Source: Dipteris shenzhenensis
Taxonomy: Eukaryota; Polypodiophyta; Polypodiopsida; Gleicheniales
Reading direction: 5' to 3' (one strand)
DNA length: 64,000 bases
Assembly (NCBI GenBank): GCA_047967505.1
Contig: CM106539.1
Under the pieces are notes generated by a model. It made no database searches, was not told the DNA's origin, and saw nothing but the letters and a program-made list of their open reading frames with translations. This document shows, piece after piece, positions 33,691 through 43,600 of the stretch (within the stretch, counting starts at the first letter, position 1; each line of letters opens with the position of its first letter). The position numbers and the translations under genes are program-made.

Positions 33691-34033
33691 TAGTCTCGAA
33701 GGAGACTAGCTCTCCATTCTTCAACCCTGGGCTCCTCCTGAACCCTGCAACCCTCTCTAAACCCTAGAACTACTAGTTAGTTGTCTCAACCTCATCCCCC
33801 TTTTGAACCATGCAACCCCCTTCTAAACCCTTGAACTCTCATGGAGGTGAGAGTCTCCACCCATCATTGTGATCCAACCCTCTGTCTCACCTACATGAGT
33901 ATGAAAGCTACTTTCCACGCTTCAACCTACACCTCTCACTAGAATACAGACCCAAGGACCTATGCTACACTTGTGAACACCTATGCTAAAACGAGCAACA
34001 CCACGGCTGTAAGTGACCAACACCCTCAATACT

Positions 34034-35020
34034 ATTAGCCGGAAAAGAAATCAAGACAAGTGGCTAGACACTAAGCATGGCGACGCTCAAGGGCCATAGA
34101 GGAAAGGAGAACGTGAGGGCAAAACATTATCATGGGAGGGGAAAAGGGATTAGAAGGGGAGGGAATGAAGAGGGAGACTATGGCACAAGGGGAAAGGGAG
34201 AGGGGGAAGAGAAGCATGTACATGATTGGAGGAGGAATGTAAAGATGGAGACATCAAGGAAAGAGGACCATGCTTTATTTGGAAGAAAGAGAAGGGGGAA
34301 ATCAAAGTACTAGCTAGGTGGCTTTACAAGAATGAGCGTGTCTCATCAAGGAATAGCCCCCTCCTTTTATAGCCAAAAGAGGGGGTCTCTCCCAATAAAT
34401 GCATCCTCCCACATGCATGGTGTGTGTGGAAAAGTCTCCCATGTGGGCTAGCACTGACGCACTCTCAATTGTGTGCGACAACCCTTTGCCTCAATTTTCC
34501 ACATAAATCAAGCCCCATATCTTAAGTCTATGATACTTCCTTGGTCTCTTCCCAATTTTATAATATGTTCAAACCTCTAAGAGGACAAGTGGAGGGTTGG
34601 CACAAGGAATCTTGCCACCTCATCCTACTTTCCCCATTATTTAACTTGCTCTCTTGGACCTTCTATATCTCCCCCACATGGGCCTATCCCATATGGAGGG
34701 AATAACTCAATATAATATCCATCTCCACCTATTTTATATTACTTCTCCCATGGACTTTGAGCCATATCTCACTAAATGTAGCCTAGGTGGAGGGGGGCAC
34801 ATGGAGGAGCCATGCCACCTTACATTTTATAATATTACTACCATGGATTATGTACATCACACCTTATGGGTCCTCTTACGTGGAAGGGTGGCACATGGTC
34901 ATGCCCTGCCACCTCAACCTTGGGCCCTATGCACACCATATTTTATTATACTATTGCCACACATAAAAACACACACTCATATTTATGCCTTTTTTTCCTT
35001 AGACAAATTTATCCATAACA
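34034..35020 (-). repeat. 3' LTR of element A
   Basis: 987 bp. The minus strand begins TGTTATGGATAAATTTG after the polypurine tract and ends ...GGCTAAT. Nearly identical to 42115-43103. A minus-strand TATA box lies at 34363-34372. Confidence 0.9.
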
Positions 35021-36345
35021 GTTCCCCCCCCCAGGCAGGTCATGCACAAAGAAGGGCTTGAGGTAACGCTTGTTGATCACCTTCTTGCCATATGGCTCAT
35101 GCAGCTTCTGAACTTGTACAAACCCATTGCTATGTTCCTTAATGACTTTGTATGGACCGGTCCACAGTGGCAAAAACTTCTTATCCATTTGGTGGTCCAA
35201 TCTGTTATCAAAGCATAGCAGCACATCGCCCTTAGCAAAGCGTCTTTCCCATCCCTTGCGAATCTTAGCATCCAAGCGGGCCTTTTGTCGATTCTTTTGG
35301 ATGGCGTCGGGTTTCATCTAACTTCTCAAGTTGTACCAATCTGGCCTCTACATGTTCATCTTCTGTCATCCTCTGTTCTTGTGCCAATCTCAAGGCCGGA
35401 ATCTCTATCTCTAGTGGTAAAACTGCCTCAGTACCATACACCAACTCAAAAGAAGTGTGACCTGTAGACGTTTTATGAGTGATGTTGTAAGCCCACACGG
35501 CTTCAATGACCTTCTGATCCCACTGGCTCCTATTCCCTGTAGCCATTTTTCCCATGGTTTTATAAAGGAGGCCATTGGTCCGCTTCGTTTGACCCATGGA
35601 TGGTGGATAATAGATGCTAGAAGTGCGATGATCAATACCCATGTGATCCATGAGCAACTCCACTGCTTCATTTAAAAATGGACTCCCATGGTTAGAGACT
35701 ATTTCCATGGGTGTCCCAAACCTTGTGCAGATACGTTCAAATATGAAATTTGAAACTGCCTTACCATTTGCAACGGGGAGGGCCATAGCTTCAACCCACT
35801 TAGTGACATACTGAGTGGCTACCAAAAGATACTTCTTTTTCCGAGCAGTCATGGGCAAGGGCCCGACAAAATCTATTCCCCACTTCTGAAACGGATGGAT
35901 GGACATCACTAGGTGATGTTGCCCAGGACGCAAATCCTTCCTACCAAAGAATTGGCATGGTTCACAAGTTTTGCAATACAAAGTGGCATCTTTGAACAAG
36001 GTTGGCCAACAGTCTCCAGCATGTAAAATCTTCTTAGCCGTATAGTCACTGGCATAGTGGCCTCCACAAAATCCATCATGATAATTCTTCAATACCTTAG
36101 GCACTTCATCTGCATCAATGGCCTGTCTTAGTACCCCATCCATGCCTTGACGGTACAATACCCCATCAAAAAGGGTGTAGCGCATACTATCTCTATGGAT
36201 CTTCTTTCTTTCATAGCTAGTACTTTTTGGAGGAAAGGAGAAAGCAGTCAAAAACCTGTAGATACCACCATACCATGGATCCCCAACTTCTATGGCTGCT
36301 ACAAGGGTTACATCAAGGCACTCCTCTAAATCAATCAAAGCATTC
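35009..36345 (-). pseudogene. integrase of element A, catalytic residues lost
   Basis: HHCC zinc domain: 'HDGFCGGHYASDYTAKKILH' and 'CKTCEPCQF' (about 36090-35950). Core: first Asp in 'WGIDFVGPL' (about 35880). The second catalytic Asp is Asn in 'IVSNHGSPF' (about 35690; usually SDHG/SDRG). The Glu is Lys in 'MGQTKRTN' (about 35585; usually NGQVE-x-x-N). The C-terminal part in a shifted frame (35317-35009) has the GPY/F motif 'LPLWTGPYKVIKE' (about 35175-35137). No chromodomain; the frame ends at the polypurine tract. Both substitutions are G-to-A on the coding strand. The integrase cannot be active as it stands. Confidence 0.8.
35021..35033 (-). other. polypurine tract of element A
   Basis: The minus strand reads CCTGGGGGGGGGAAC immediately before the LTR start TGTTATGG. 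It is the primer for plus-strand DNA synthesis. Confidence 0.8.
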
Positions 36346-36740
36346 TTTAAGTTGGAACAACCCCCTTTTACAATTTTGAAAAAAATCAGATTCTTGTAAA
36401 ATTGCCAACCATTTGGCCAACTGGCCCATGGGATTTGGTGATTGAAGAACTTGCTTTGCAAGACCAGTGCTAGTGAGTATAATGAAGGACTTTCCAGCCA
36501 CATAATGCTTAGATTTCTCAATGCAGAACACCAAAGACAAGGCATGCTTGTCAGTCTTTGAATAGTGTCGCTCAGTGTCGAGCAATTGTCGAGAAGCAAA
36601 TCGAACGGGATACATGAACCGATCCTCCCCTTACTAGAGAAGAATACCTGCCAGAGTGTGTTCACCAAACCCAAGATTAATATAGAAAGTCTTTGACCAA
36701 TCTGGATTGCGTAGAATGGGTTCTGAAGCCAAAGCATTCT
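36331..36740 (-). pseudogene. native RNase H of element A, acidic residues missing
   Basis: The domain follows RT. It shows 'FYINLGFGEHTLAGIL' where the usual sequence is x-TDAS-x-x-x-x-x-x-L, so the first Asp is absent. It then shows 'DKHALSLVFCIEKSKHYV' where E normally follows K (KEL), and 'ILTSTGLAKQVLQ' where the third Asp would be in TDH/TDQ. All three catalytic acids are replaced. A TAG-TAA double stop lies at about 36637. In Tat elements and retroviruses, loss of native RNase H activity accompanies gain of a second RNase H; such a second domain is present at 40.2-40.65 kb. Confidence 0.7.
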
Positions 36741-37900
36741 TGATTTGTGCAAACCCATGATCACAATCCTCATCCCAAGAGAAATCAACCCCATCTTTTA
36801 ATAGCATAGTCATGGGTCGTGTCAAAGCAGCATATTGATCAATGAAGCGGCGATAGTATCCTGCTAGATTGACAAATGAGCGTACCTGACATTTGGTTGT
36901 TGGCAGGGAGAGCTTGAGGATAGCTTCTACCTTCTTGGGGTCAGGCTTGATGCCCTCAGATGAGACAACATGTCCCAGTAATCTCCCTTGAGTGGCTCCA
37001 ATGGTGCATTTCTCAGGGTTGAGACTGCCATTCGCATCATTGACCCTTTGGAAGGCCAACCTAACCTTCATGACGTGCTCCTTACATGACGAGAATATAC
37101 AAAAATCATCTAAAAACACCTCCAAGAAATCCCCCAAATAAGGAGCAAACACCATCTGCATAAATCTTTGAAAGGTAGCAGGAGCATTGGTGAGGCCAAA
37201 TGGCATTACCTTGAATGCAAATGTCCCCCAAGGTGTGGCAAATGTGGTTTTGAGCACATCTTCTTCGGCAATTCTGATTTGATAAAACCCGGAGTAACCA
37301 TCACAGAAACTATACATCTCATGACCACTTACCTTCTCAAGAATGAGGTCTTGAAAGGGAAGAGGATGATGGTCCCTCTTGGTGGCCGCATTGAGTTTCG
37401 TATAGTCAATGCAGACCCACCACTTGTTTTTCTTTGGGGTGACTACCACTGGTGAAACCCATTCAGTATTGTGAACTGGAACAATAAACCCAGCTTCTAC
37501 AAGTTTCTGCAACTCTGAGCGTAGAGCATCGGTTTGTAGGGGCCCTAATATCCGATACTTCTGAGCCATAGGCTTCGCATCAGGCTTCAGCTCTATCTTG
37601 TGTTCTATGGCAGTCACATGGCGAAGGTGGCGGTAGCTAGTTGCAAAAAGGTCAGGGAAATCTTCAAACATTTCTAAGAACTCATCTTTCTCACTTGGAG
37701 TGAGGTCTGGGGAAAGCATAGATTCAAGCTGTTGAGGACTAGCTGTTACCTTTTCTGCAGGTGGCGGGGTTAGAGACACCCCCATCATGTAAACTTCCTC
37801 ATCTGAGAACTCCTCCCCCCCGAATGATCCTTCCATTGATTCAGACACCGAGGATGAGAGAGTATCACTGCCTTGCTTCTCTTCTTCTTTTGGTTCTGTG
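36740..37900 (-). pseudogene. reverse transcriptase of element A
   Basis: Contiguous, nearly uninterrupted frame. Motifs: 'GFIVPVHNTEWVSPVV' (about 37495-37450), 'WVCIDYTKLNAATKRDHHPL' (about 37415-37355), 'FCDGYSGFYQIRIAEED' with the first catalytic Asp (about 37310-37260), 'FKVMPFGLTNAPATFQRFM' (about 37220-37165), and the catalytic box 'VFLDDFCIFS' (about 37125-37095) with both Asp. Thumb: 'FVNLAGYYRRFIDQYA' (about 36875-36830). All RT catalytic residues are present. F-L-D-D-F is typical of Athila-type RTs. An acidic spacer (about 37900-37790) precedes the domain. Confidence 0.85.
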
Positions 37901-38361
37901 GCACCTGATTGCACCGGGATCTTCTCCTTAGAAGCACTAAAAGACATGTGTCCTGTCTTCCAATAGCTGAATGCATCACTCTTTCTCAACCATGGTCTCC
38001 CGAGTATGGCTAGATAACTCCTACCTGTATCTTCGATGTCCACTACATAGAAATTGATGGTAGTGGTCAACCCATTGACAGTGATGGGCAAATCCTCAAT
38101 GACTCCCAGGGTGGCGAGTCGTCAACCATCTGCTACCTTGATTCGAGTGGAGGAACACCTTGTGCATTTCAAATTCAATTTCTTCATGATTCGGGGCACC
38201 ATGATATTACATGCAGCTCCCCCATCAACACACACATTTTTGACACGACAATTATCTATGATGACATCTATTGTATGTGGGTGCTGATCAATTTCTTCAG
38301 AGATAGAAGATACCTCTCGTACCTTTCCCTTTTTCTTGCTCTTCCTTGTTGAGAGCCCTTG
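37900..38361 (-). pseudogene. aspartic protease of element A
   Basis: Active-site region 'VCVDGGAACNIMVPRIM' (about 38240-38190). The triad D-G-G replaces D-S/T-G, a variant seen in Tat/Athila-type plant elements. A conserved 'LAILGRPWLRKSDAF' strand follows (about 38020-37975). An in-frame TGA (about 38127, 'VADG*RLATL') looks like CGA to TGA. The protease is separated from gag by a single TAG. Confidence 0.7.
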
Positions 38362-39645
38362 CTACAGCTCACGTCTTACCTTAGGGCTTAATGCTATTAG
38401 TTGAGGGAGCGTGATGCTCAAAGACCGATGAGCAAGGTCCTGAATGACTGAATAGTCTTCTTGCCTCGAGCCGATGGCAAAATTCGAGGGCGACCACTTA
38501 CTCCTGCGGGATCTTTTAGTCTTCTCTATTGGTGGGTCTGCCATCTCAGCATCTGAGGGCTCTGAGAAGGACACCTTCCTCCTGGGGTAGCCCAATCCAC
38601 GGTTTGGAGAGGGGTCCGAGGTGGTACGACTTCTTTTCCCAAGGTCAAGGATCTCTACATCAGAATCCTCAGTGCCTGATTCACTTAGAAGATTCACCCT
38701 GGGAATATTGGGGCATTCCGTGCGATAATGACCCTTCTGATGGCACTTGTAGCATACAACATTAGCACGGTCTCTTGGAGGGCGGTTGGCTTGATTTCTG
38801 ATGCCCACCATCTCAAGCCGAAGATCATTTAGGGCCTTGGCTAGGTCATTGACTCCAGGTTCTGTTGCAGGGGGGGCCTCTTTAGCTGGAGGGGCCGAGG
38901 GAGTAGAAAGGAGGGGGGCTCGTGGGCGAGGATAAGGAAATCTTCGAGGCAGAGGGTGAGAATATACACCTTGTTGAGGGTAAGCATCTAAGGAAGGACC
39001 ATACATTTGAGGTGGAGGCGGTGGATACATCCCTGATGAGGGGTGGGGGTATGCCCCTGAGTTAGACCCCTCAGGTTGTTGTTGCAAGAATTGAGGGGGT
39101 TGCGGAGGGACAATGGTCTTCTTTGAAGCGGGGTCAGACTGAACTTTATCAAACTTTTGAGCAATCTCATGTGCTAGCACCATAGTTTCTGGATTCTCCC
39201 ATTTAAGCTTGAGGCGGAGTTCGTCACTTGCTCCTGCTACAAGGTAGCCCAACACATGCTGAGTCATTCCAGCTCGAAATCTGGCATTGTCCTCCTGCGT
39301 GGCAATTAAATGGTCCAGGAGCACGGCCGCTCGATCCACATATCGACGCGCCATCTCACCTTCTGACTGCTTCAAGTTTGCCACCTACAGGTACACATTC
39401 TCCGGCTCCTCTTCTTTGCCAAAATACTCAATCATCACTGCTGTCAACCTTAGCCAGCTTTGGCGAACGTCTTCGGCTTGCTTCTCATACCACACTTGAG
39501 CCAAACCCTCTAGAAATGTGGGAAGAACCAACAGCCATCTGTCTTCAGTAAGAAAGTTGAGAGAAACACAACGGCGCTTGAAGGCCATAAGATACTCATT
39601 TGGATTTTCTTCCACCCGTCCACAAAACATGGGAATGTCAGCCAT
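38362..39645 (-). pseudogene. gag of element A with CCHC knuckle
   Basis: The frame starts at the ATG at 39645 ('MADIPMFCGRVEENPNEYL') and is continuous for 427 codons except for an in-frame TAG at 39387-39385 ('ENVYL*VANLKQ', probably CAG to TAG). The capsid includes 'FLEGLAQVWYEKQ', the gag W-Y-x-K motif. A Pro/Gly/Tyr-rich linker follows. One CCHC knuckle 'CYKCHQKGHYRTEC' (about 38757-38715) is intact. The gag stop TAG (38362) is followed in frame by CAAGGG and then the protease. Confidence 0.8.
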
Positions 39646-39899
39646 GCTTGGAAGATGGAAAAGAGAGAGGCAAGACGAGGCTTATCTATGGACAAACAAT
39701 AGAAAGAGGAAGCTTGAACTGAAAATCGGGTGAAAATACATCCACAAAGCACACATAGGCAGGGTAGGGTGTGACTGGTGTATTGTGAAATACCACACGG
39801 GAAGAATCTTCAGCATAGAATAGCACATAGACAATCTTAAAAGGACCAACCCTCATGATATCACATCCATCTTTACAAGCGACGGTTAGAGACATGGCG

Positions 39900-40652
39900 C
39901 TACATGAGGTTGTTCATCAAGGCAAACAAGAATGCCATGACAAATGTCAACAGTTGGAGAGCTTGCACATCACCTTCAGCTTCTTCCAGTTCTTGTAGTC
40001 ACCATGCTATTTCTTCAAGGGGTGTGCGGTTTGGCATCCTTCTTTTGAGCAATGTCCTTGAGGACCTTTCTGATGATCTTCCGAAGTCAGTAAACTCGTA
40101 TCAAATATGCCCAACACTTAGTTTCATGATGACCACAACCTTTGCATTCCTTACAAATGATCACCCTCTTTCATGGCTTGCGGCTTTGTTGGGATGGTAC
40201 TTCCACTCGCGTCATGCGTGATTGAAGTACAAGCTTCACGTGCCAAGAAATCAGCAACTAGATTTTGAGCTCGAGCGATATGCTAAATTTTTACCTCTTC
40301 AAATTGGTTGCAAAGTTCCAATGCTTGTTGATGTTGTGGAACCAAGCCTTTGCTCCGCACCTTCCACCTTCCACCTTCCACTAACTTGTTCACACACTAG
40401 TTGAGAATCTCCTTGCACCTCCAGTTGCTTGACGTGATGTTCTTGTGCCTTTTGTAGCCCAAAAATGAGCGCCGAGTACTCAGCTTGATTGCAAGTACTT
40501 GCAGGTGCAGACTTGCTATAACAATACTTCTCACCACCCGGTGAAGTGAGCTTCATACCTATGCCAGTAGCCTTGGTCGAAGGTTTGTAAGATCCATCAA
40601 ATTGAAGGATCCAAGATGTCATCACACCAAGACTAAAACTCGGACATCCCAA
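39900..40652 (-). pseudogene. archaeal-type RNase H plus CCHC knuckle, upstream of gag
   Basis: Minus-strand frame with 'WILQFDGSYK' (first Asp, about 40608-40585), 'CNQAEYSALIFGLQKAQEH' (Glu, about 40492-40440), 'EVQGDSQLVCEQVSG' (Asp, about 40420-40380). After a frameshift near 40370 come 'QHQQALELCNQFEEV' and 'LVADFLARE' (last Asp, about 40250-40225). This D-E-D-D order and spacing is that of archaeal-type RNase H (aRNH) of plant Tat elements. A CCHC knuckle, C-KE-C-KGCG-H-HETK-C, follows at 40152-40114. The normal Tat position is between RNase H and integrase; here it lies between the 5' LTR and gag. It may belong to element A or be a separate insertion; it shares element A's orientation. 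Confidence 0.65.
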
Positions 40653-41463
40653 GTTTCTTGGTAGTCCAAGATAGGTAGAAGGAGAGGGTGGGGAGAATTC
40701 AACACTTAAGCCAAATGTTCAGCACCAAATAAACTTGCAATCCTTTGTTGATAGTTTATCTTTAGACCAAAAAGAATTACAACTTGAAGCTCAAAATGAG
40801 GCACAAAAGGTTGATTAGGTATACATGGATTCCTTGGTCGAAACATCACCAACCATAGCCGAGGCCTAGAAACCTTTGTAGTGAGATTGAGAATAAACCA
40901 TTCAAGACGAGCTTATCCACAGGAATTAACAAGCAGATGCGCCAAATCTCCCCCCAAGCTTGGGGAGCATCCCACCCTTCGATGAAGGACACCCTTTTAA
41001 TTACCTCCAAAGCAACAAGTAGCTCGATCACCGCACAATGAGTAGAATTAAAATCAAAGTTCTCCCAGTGTATCAATAGTTCTTCACCTTGAATCAACCA
41101 TGGTGTATCATCCCACCCGTCGTCTCCTTGAACAATGCACTGGACAATCAGCCGTTGAAGGTCGACATGAAGATCAAGGAAGAGATCTCGCGCATTGGTG
41201 GCCGTAAGTACGGAGGACTAGGCACCAAATCCTTAAACGCGTCAAGAAGTGACATAAATATCCACCCTCCTCATGTAGCATGCGTTCGTGAAGTGGACTT
41301 GGAAAAGTTTCGAATCGGCGATCTAGCAGGAGATATGAATAGAGCACATGAAATGAAGTACTTTTTCTTTTTACAGCAAGAGTAAACTCCCCATGGTTAG
41401 AGAGTTACAGTTCCCGAGATTTCAATATATAAACAAAAATCATTACATTTTCATCACTTCCAA
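40653..41463. other. leader region of element A, no gene recognised
   Basis: Lies between the aRNH frame and a SINE-like insertion. Open frames on both strands (41097-40846 minus, 41089-41385 plus) have no recognisable domain. Confidence 0.35.
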
Positions 41464-41535
41464 CTTGTTGGCCCAATGATAAGTCTCCCTTTTGTGAAGG
41501 GGGAGGTCTTGGGTTTAAATCCTACTCTTTAATTA
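41464..41535 (+). mobile_element. tRNA-derived SINE head (pol III A and B boxes)
   Basis: TGGCCCAATGATAAG at 41469-41483 resembles an A box and GGTTTAAATCC at 41512-41522 a B box (GGTTCRANTCC with C to T), about 30 bp apart. The sequence between folds weakly, so it is a tRNA-derived SINE head or tRNA pseudogene inside element A's leader. A GA-rich tail follows. Confidence 0.5.
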
Positions 41536-41630
41536 AAAGAGAGGAGAGGAGAAGGAGAAGAGAAAGAGAAAGAGAAGTGAGGAGAAAGAGAGAGAAGGAG
41601 AAGAAGAAGAGAAGTGAGAGGGGGGGTGCG
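41536..41630. repeat. GA-rich microsatellite
   Basis: About 95 bp of GAGAAG/GAAAGA units directly after the SINE head, ending in a G-run; possibly the degenerate tail of the SINE. Confidence 0.75.
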
Positions 41631-41671
41631 GGATCTACTGTTACAGTTTTGCAGAGACTCAGGAGAACTGT

Positions 41672-41812
41672 CCGCGACCAGGAGACGCAGTGGCCTAGAA
41701 ACCTGTCATGCGGGTGAACATAGTAGACGCACGAAATGAGAAAAAATATCCGCGACTAGAAGATGCAGGAGCCTGGAAACTGTTGCGCGGGTGAACACAG
41801 TAGATGCGCGGA
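41672..41812. repeat. pair of ~65-bp direct repeats
   Basis: 'TCCGCGAC(C/T)AGGAGA(C/T)GCAG ... GCGGGTGAACA(T/C)AGTAGA' occurs at 41672-41737 and, slightly diverged, at 41748-41812. Confidence 0.65.
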
Positions 41813-42084
41813 TCAAATGCGCGTGTAGGAACTCAGGAGGAGCACAAACGTTACAATTCTATAGATGCGACCGGTACGAGCAAAAGATTTGCTGGCCAGA
41901 ATACACGTAGAAACCGTGAGCAGAAAGTAGGCAGTCTGAAAGTGCAGAAGTAGGGAGATTTGCAGCCATAGGGACAGGGAAGGTACACAGTTTGGAGGTG
42001 CAAAAGTAGAGAACTATGCACGAAAGAGGCTGCAGAGCCGCACCCAGTCGTAGGAGTAACAGGTTTTACACCACTAGCCGTGGA

Positions 42085-42109
42085 GATTTCGATCCCAGCA
42101 GCCACACCA
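42085..42109 (-). other. primer-binding site, tRNA-Asp-like
   Basis: The minus strand reads TGGTGTGGCTGCTGGGATCG, continuing AAATC. It is complementary to a tRNA 3' end of form GATCCCAGCAGCCACACCA. The pattern matches the tRNA-Asp site (TGGCGCCGTTGCCGGGGATC) used by Athila/Tat elements with substitutions; the exact tRNA is not certain. It is separated from the LTR end by 5 nt. Confidence 0.65.
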
Positions 42110-42114
42110 TTTCC

Positions 42115-43103
42115 ATTAGCCAGAAAAGAAATCAAGACAAGTGGCTAGACACTAAGCATGGCGACGCTCAAGGGCCATAGAGGAAAGAAGAACGTGAGAG
42201 CGAAACATTATCATGGGAGGGGAAAAGGGATTAGAAGGGGAAGGAATGAAGAGGGAGACTATGGCACAAGGGGAAAGGGAAAGGGGGAAGAGAAGCATGT
42301 ACATGATTGGAGAAGGAATGTAAAGATGGAGACATCAAGGAAAGAGGACCATGCTTTATTTGGAAGGAAGAGAAGGAGGAAATCAAAGTACTAGCTAGGT
42401 GGCTTTACAAGAATGAGCGTGTCTCATCAAGGAATAGCCCCCTCCTTTTATAGCCAAAAGAGGGGGTCTCTCCCAATAAATGCATCCTCCCACATGCATG
42501 GTGTGTGTGGAAAAGTCTCCCATGTGGGCTAGGCGGTTACACACTCTCAATTGTGTGCGATAACCCTTTGCCTTAATTTTCCACATAAATCAAGCCCCAT
42601 ATCTCAAGTCTATGATACTCCCTTGGTCTCTTCCCAATTTAATAATATGTTCAAACCTCTAGGAGGACAAGTGGAGGGTTGGCACAAGGAATCTTGCCAC
42701 CTCATCCTACTTTCCCCATTATTTAACTTGCTCTCTTGGACCTTCTATACCTCCCCCACATGGGCCTATCCCATATGGAGGGAATAACTCAATATAATAT
42801 CAATCTCCACCTATTTTATATTACTTCTCCCATGGACTTTGAGCCATATCTCACTAAATGCAGCCTAGGCGAAGGGGTGGCACATGGAGGAGCCATGCCA
42901 CCTTACATTTTATAATATTACTACCATGGATTATGTACATCACACCTTATGGGTCCTCTTACGTGGAAGGGTGGCACATGGTCATGCCCTGCCACCTCAA
43001 CCTTGGGCCCTATGCACACCATATTTTATTATACTATTGCCACACATACAAACACACACTCATATTTATGCCTTTTTTTCCTTAGACAAATTTATCCATA
43101 ACA
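42115..43103 (-). repeat. 5' LTR of element A
   Basis: 989 bp, pair of 34034-35020. The minus-strand start TGTTATGG is at 43103, and the end GGCTAAT is next to the primer site. A TATA box (minus) lies at 42453-42444. About 28 mismatches to the other LTR by eye. Confidence 0.9.
42444..42453 (-). promoter_or_regulatory. TATA box in 5' LTR of element A
   Basis: CTATAAAAGG on the minus strand, conserved in both LTRs (34363-34372), in the U3 position upstream of the primer site. Likely the promoter for the genomic RNA. Confidence 0.65.
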
Positions 43104-43600
43104 ATACCTAGCATTGGGAGAGATGTGACAACATTTTCCTTAATTTTTTATTATTTGGTTGCTAATTGGGTGGAATCCAATTACAATTCGGGGTTATTTT
43201 AATATGTATATATAACTATTCAATATATGACTAAATACGATTCTAATTATTTGAATTCAATTTACCTAAGCCATATGACTATACCCTATATGACTATCCT
43301 AATGCTAATTTGAATTCAATTTAATTGTGCCCTAGATGAACACTCCAATGCTAATTTGAACTCATCTTAATTAAGCCATATGAGTATATGTATATGGCTA
43401 CTCTATTGTAAATTAAGTGGGTGAAATATTTTAATATATGATTATATCATACATCATCTTTCATGTCACCACATCATGCATGCATGCCACATGCATCCAT
43501 AAACAACACATCATGCATTAGACCATCCACCTTCCATACTTTACATGCATGATGACATGGTAGCACACTTTCTTGATGTTGCACATGCATGGAGGTGGAG
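43104..43600. other. no gene; right flank of element A
   Basis: The first bases ('AGCATTGGGAGAGATGTGAC') continue family R. Beyond about 43135 it is AT-rich with no recognised feature. Confidence 0.4.

Larger units (their letters stand above)
32960..34033 (+). repeat. family R repeat, copy 1, interrupted by element A
   Basis: Modules in order: minisatellite (32975-33180), a shared block to 33350, a C/T-rich tract (33380-33690), and a block ending 'CACCCTCAATACT' (33930-34033). The same modules occur inverted at 59890-60740, and the last block recurs inverted at 45550-45670. Copy 1 resumes at 43104 after element A ('AGCATTGGGAGAGATGTGAC'). Confidence 0.65.
34034..43103 (-). mobile_element. 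Tat/Athila-like Ty3/gypsy element A, 9.07 kb
   Basis: A complete minus-strand LTR retrotransposon: 5' LTR 42115-43103, 3' LTR 34034-35020, tRNA-Asp-like primer site, aRNH/knuckle region, gag, protease, RT, RNase H, integrase and polypurine tract. LTRs differ at about 28 of 988 positions by eye (about 97% identity), mostly transitions. A 5-bp target duplication, ATACT (34029-34033) and ATACC (43104-43108), matches at 4 of 5 positions. Gag-pol is interrupted by TAG, TGA and TAG-TAA codons and by frameshifts near 36.34 and 35.30 kb. RT motifs (F-L-D-D-F), RNase H style and primer type resemble the Tat/Athila branch rather than chromoviruses. Confidence 0.9.

Noticed and set aside
33387-33767. 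126-codon Pro/Leu/Ser-rich frame
   Set aside because: C/T-rich tract of family R; the inverted copy gives a similar artefact.
34077-34313. 78-codon frame repeated at 42158-42394
   Set aside because: Lies inside both LTRs of element A; U5/U3 sequence, no coding evidence.
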